Positions 61,238 to 64,000 of a stretch of 64,000 bases of DNA are shown here, one piece after another. Each line of letters opens with the position of its first letter. The first letter of the stretch is position 1. Where the stretch lies: assembly GCF_003931855.1 (NCBI RefSeq), contig NZ_CP034248.1, positions 2,046,001 to 2,110,000 on the forward strand. Reading direction: 5' to 3'. The notes below the pieces were generated by a model that had not been told where the DNA came from, made no database searches, and saw only the letters and a list, made by a program, of their open reading frames with translations. This DNA is from Paenibacillus lentus. Lineage in GTDB: Bacteria; Bacillota; Bacilli; Paenibacillales; Paenibacillaceae. The translations under genes were made by a program, and so were the position numbers.

Positions 61238-62759
61238 AGCACAAATCGCCATGGTCATGAATTTGGACAAATGTATAGGGTGCCATACCTGTAGCGTGAC
61301 CTGCAAGAGCACTTGGACGAACCGTCCAGGTGCGGAATATATGTGGTTCAATAATGTCGAGACGAAGCCAGGCATCGGTTATCCGAAGCGCTGGGAGGAT
61401 CAGGAGCAGTATAAAGGCGGCTGGATGCTAAAGAACGGCAAGCTTGAATTGAAATCTGGGAACAAACTATCCAAGATTGCTCTCGGCAATATTTTTCATA
61501 ATCCGGATATGCCCGAAATGAAGGATTACTATGAGCCATGGAACTACAACTATGAGCATCTCACCAATGCGGGGGAGAAAAAGCATCAGCCAGTAGCCCG
61601 TCCGAAGTCGGCGATTACGGGCGACAATATTGATCTGGAATGGGGACCGAACTGGGAAGACGACCTGGCCGGCGCCCATGTTACCGGGCCGAGGGATCCG
61701 AACATCGAGAAGATCGAAGAAGAAATTAAATTCAATTTCGAGCAGGCCTTCATGATGTATTTGCCGCGGCTTTGCGAGCATTGCTTGAACCCGAGCTGTG
61801 TGGCATCCTGCCCGTCCGGAGCGATGTACAAGCGTGACGAGGACGGTATCGTTCTTGTCGATCAGGAGGCCTGCCGCGGCTGGCGTTATTGCATGACAGG
61901 CTGCCCGTACAAGAAAGTGTATTTCAACTGGCAGACGAATAAAGCGGAGAAATGCACCTTCTGCTTCCCGCGGATCGAGGCTGGGCTTCCAACCGTATGC
62001 TCCGAGACATGCACGGGACGCATTCGCTACCTCGGCGTGCTGTTATATGATGCTGATCGGGTGCAGGAAGCGGCTTCCATGCCGGATGAGAGGGATCTGT
62101 ATCAGGCGCAATGCGACTTATTCCTTGATCCGAATGATCCCGCCGTCATTGCGCAGGCTCGTGCAGACGGTCTGACGGAGGAGTGGATCGAGGCGGCGCA
62201 GAATTCACCGGTTTACAAGCTTGCGATAGAATACAAGCTGGCTTTCCCATTGCATCCGGAATACCGGACATTGCCGATGGTATGGTATGTTCCACCGCTG
62301 AGCCCGATTATGAATTACTTCGAAGGCAAGGATTCGATTCAGAATCCAGATATGATTTTTCCGGCCATTGAAGAAATGAGAATGCCTATACAGTATTTAG
62401 CGAATATGCTAACCGCCGGCGATCCCGAGCCTGTAAAAGAATCCCTGCAGCGTATGGCGATGATGCGCTCTTATATGAGGTCCTTGCAGACGGGCAAAGC
62501 CTTTGACGAGGGACGGCTAAATCGCCTGGGATTGACCGCGCATCAGACCGAGCAAATTTATCGCTTGCTTGCTATTGCCAAGTATGAGGATCGATTCGTA
62601 ATTCCAACGTCTCATAAAGAAACGTACTTGGACACTTATCACGCCCAGGGCTCGGCAGGCTTCGGAATGGATTGTGGGGGCTGCGGCATTAGCGGCTCAG
62701 GCGGAACGAAAAGTGCGAAAGAAGAAGATCACTTCTATGGGGGAATATGGCGTGATTAA
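61227..62759 (+). CDS. narH: Respiratory nitrate reductase beta subunit NarH
   Basis: Electron-transfer subunit of 510 residues with four iron-sulfur clusters. Cys groups: CIGCHTCSVTC, CEHCLNPSCVASCP, CRGWRYCMTGCP and CTFCFPRIEAGLPTVCSETC. The Trp in CRGW replaces a Cys, giving the [3Fe-4S] cluster typical of NarH. TTG at 61227 has AAGGAGGT 9 bases upstream; the gene overlaps narG by 11 bases. The C-terminus ends in a Gly/Cys-rich stretch (MDCGGCGISGSGG). Confidence 0.96.
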   Translation: MKIKAQIAMVMNLDKCIGCHTCSVTCKSTWTNRPGAEYMWFNNVETKPGIGYPKRWEDQEQYKGGWMLKNGKLELKSGNKLSKIALGNIFHNPDMPEMKDYYEPWNYNYEHLTNAGEKKHQPVARPKSAITGDNIDLEWGPNWEDDLAGAHVTGPRDPNIEKIEEEIKFNFEQAFMMYLPRLCEHCLNPSCVASCPSGAMYKRDEDGIVLVDQEACRGWRYCMTGCPYKKVYFNWQTNKAEKCTFCFPRIEAGLPTVCSETCTGRIRYLGVLLYDADRVQEAASMPDERDLYQAQCDLFLDPNDPAVIAQARADGLTEEWIEAAQNSPVYKLAIEYKLAFPLHPEYRTLPMVWYVPPLSPIMNYFEGKDSIQNPDMIFPAIEEMRMPIQYLANMLTAGDPEPVKESLQRMAMMRSYMRSLQTGKAFDEGRLNRLGLTAHQTEQIYRLLAIAKYEDRFVIPTSHKETYLDTYHAQGSAGFGMDCGGCGISGSGGTKSAKEEDHFYGGIWRD

Positions 62760-63321
62760 TCTCGAGAAGCTGTATGAATATAAGCATGTATTCGGTTTTT
62801 TCGCCCAGCAGCTAACATACCCGGAGAAGCTCGATTTCCATCCATCGGTTATTGAAGGGCTGCTGAAGCCGGAGGATCCGGCTTATGAGCATATCGGGCG
62901 ATTCTGGGATCTGATGCATGACTGTAGTATGGAGCAAATAGAAGAAATGTACGTACAGACCTTTGATTTTCAAAAGGATTCGACCTTATATATGACTTAC
63001 TTTAAATTCGAAGATACCAAGGAACGCGGGCAAATGCTGGCCAAACTGAAAATTCTATATCAAATGTTTGGCCTTGAAATGCCAGATCATGAGCTGCCTG
63101 ACTATTTGCCGCTGATGTGCGAATTTATTTATGCTGCTAATTGGCAAGGGAACGCGCAAGCGGAGAAGGATTTTAGTGTGCTGGCGGGCGTTATTGAGGA
63201 TGGCACCTATCATTTGCTGAAATCGCTGAAAAAGAGTGAGAATCCCTATTACCACCTGATCAAGGGCTTGCGGGAGACGTTAAAGGCTTGCATCCAACAG
63301 GAGGTGCCGACGAAATTATGA
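62752..63321 (+). CDS. narJ: Nitrate reductase assembly chaperone NarJ
   Basis: System-specific chaperone of 189 residues that helps insert the molybdenum cofactor into NarG before membrane docking; it is not part of the final enzyme. All-helical family pattern: INLEKLYEYKHVFGFFAQQLTYPEKLDF, YVQTFDFQKDSTLYMTYFKFEDTKERGQ and LPDYLPLMCEFIYAA. GTG at 62752 gives the usual start and has GGGGGA 7 bases upstream; ATG at 62737 is the alternative. It overlaps narH by 8 bases. Confidence 0.93.
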   Translation: MINLEKLYEYKHVFGFFAQQLTYPEKLDFHPSVIEGLLKPEDPAYEHIGRFWDLMHDCSMEQIEEMYVQTFDFQKDSTLYMTYFKFEDTKERGQMLAKLKILYQMFGLEMPDHELPDYLPLMCEFIYAANWQGNAQAEKDFSVLAGVIEDGTYHLLKSLKKSENPYYHLIKGLRETLKACIQQEVPTKL

Positions 63322-64000
63322 ATTTATGGGATCAATTTCTGTGGGTAATCTTCCCTTATTTATGCCTCGTATTGTTTGTTGTCGGCCATATTTACCGTTA
63401 TCGCCATGATCAATTCCACTGGACCGCCAAGTCCAGCGAATTTATTGAGAAGAAGCATCTAAGGCTCGGCAGCTTGATGTTTCATGTGGGCATCATTCCT
63501 GTTATCTTCGGCCATATCGCCGGCTTGGGAATCCCCAAGGAATGGACGCAGGCTCTAGGTATTAGCGATCATCTGTATCACCTCGGCGCGATGTATATCG
63601 GGGGATTATTCGGATTCCTCACACTGGGGGGAATGCTGCTGCTGACCGCTCGGCGCCTGACGATCAAAAATGTGAGGAGATTAAGCTCCGCATCGGACAT
63701 TATCGTAAATTTAGTATTGTTGTTTATTGTCATCATGGGCATGTACAGTACAATCGTTACGAATAATGTTCAGCCGGACTTCGACTATCGCTCGACGATA
63801 TCCGTATGGTTCCGGAATTTGTTTATCCTTCGTCCTGAGGCCAGCTTAATGGCGGATGTGCCGATTTCGTTTAAAATCCACATTTTGGCGGCCTTCTTCA
63901 TCTTTGCATTGTGGCCATTTACAAGACTGGTTCATGTCTGGAGCGTGCCATTGAATTATGTAGGCAGAAGTTATATTCTATACAGAAAGAACCGTAAACA
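63318..64000 (+). CDS. narI: Nitrate reductase gamma subunit NarI, 3' truncated
   Basis: Membrane cytochrome b subunit that takes electrons from menaquinol and passes them to NarH. About 227 codons are present and the frame is still open at the window edge; B. subtilis NarI has about 223 residues, so most of the protein is here. Five hydrophobic segments are visible. Heme-ligand His residues are in GSLMFHVGIIPVIFGHIAG and FKIHILAAFFIFALWPFTRLVHVW. The ATG at 63318 overlaps the narJ stop by 4 bases. Confidence 0.93.
   Translation, partial: MNLWDQFLWVIFPYLCLVLFVVGHIYRYRHDQFHWTAKSSEFIEKKHLRLGSLMFHVGIIPVIFGHIAGLGIPKEWTQALGISDHLYHLGAMYIGGLFGFLTLGGMLLLTARRLTIKNVRRLSSASDIIVNLVLLFIVIMGMYSTIVTNNVQPDFDYRSTISVWFRNLFILRPEASLMADVPISFKIHILAAFFIFALWPFTRLVHVWSVPLNYVGRSYILYRKNRK

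Overview
The window looks like a chromosome segment of an endospore-forming, polysaccharide-degrading Firmicute, most probably Paenibacillus or a close relative. The evidence is a gerA-type germination operon, a YtaF sporulation protein, YesM/YesN-type two-component regulators, Lpl/Ytc-type sugar ABC transporters, strong AGGAGG-type ribosome binding sites with many GTG/TTG starts, and a NarGHJI/ModAB respiratory block. I see no tRNA, rRNA, CRISPR array, transposase or prophage gene.

Layout. 1-5800: a YesM/YesN two-component pair followed by a GH2 beta-mannosidase. 6000-11200: a diguanylate cyclase, the gerABC germinant-receptor operon and a small acidic protein. 11400-15900: a LacI regulator, a perfect palindromic operator and a large GH94-type phosphorylase. 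16500-19300: a DUF1848 protein and a GlcNAc-type PTS EIICB with a cre site. 19400-23300: YitT-type membrane protein, ComB, an MFS carrier and ComA, which together resemble the B. subtilis yit genes for spore sulfolactate. 23600-26900: an AT-rich island with a polytopic sensor kinase, an NHLP-leader peptide precursor and a class I isoprenoid synthase-like protein; I read this as a ComQX(P)-like prenylated-peptide signalling locus. 27200-28400: decayed MerR and methyltransferase remnants. 28400-33300: YtaF, TatA, VanZ, a solute-binding lipoprotein and an MFS pump.

33900-51300 is a rhamnogalacturonan-I utilisation locus. It has a divergent GH42 beta-galactosidase, a two-permease plus binding-protein ABC importer without its own ATPase, a membrane-anchored AraC regulator (YesS-like), and a five-gene operon: PL26-type exo-lyase, DUF1961 (YesU-like), polysaccharide deacetylase, FG-GAP-like protein and GH105 hydrolase. 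An identical 20-bp box precedes the promoters of both the importer and the lyase operon, which suggests one regulon. 51400-57300 holds GpsB/DivIVA-like, Dps, DUF488, HesB-like, nitroreductase, V4R, cupin and ModAB genes. 57560 to the end is narGHJI, with narI cut by the window edge.

The two points most worth checking are the NHLP-leader/isoprenoid-synthase locus and a family of four intergenic repeat elements (near 16.2, 33.6, 42.7 and 54.3 kb). Each element carries degenerate 19-bp units in the order forward, forward, reverse, reverse, with a 50-51 bp period; the 54.3 kb copy shows only three units.
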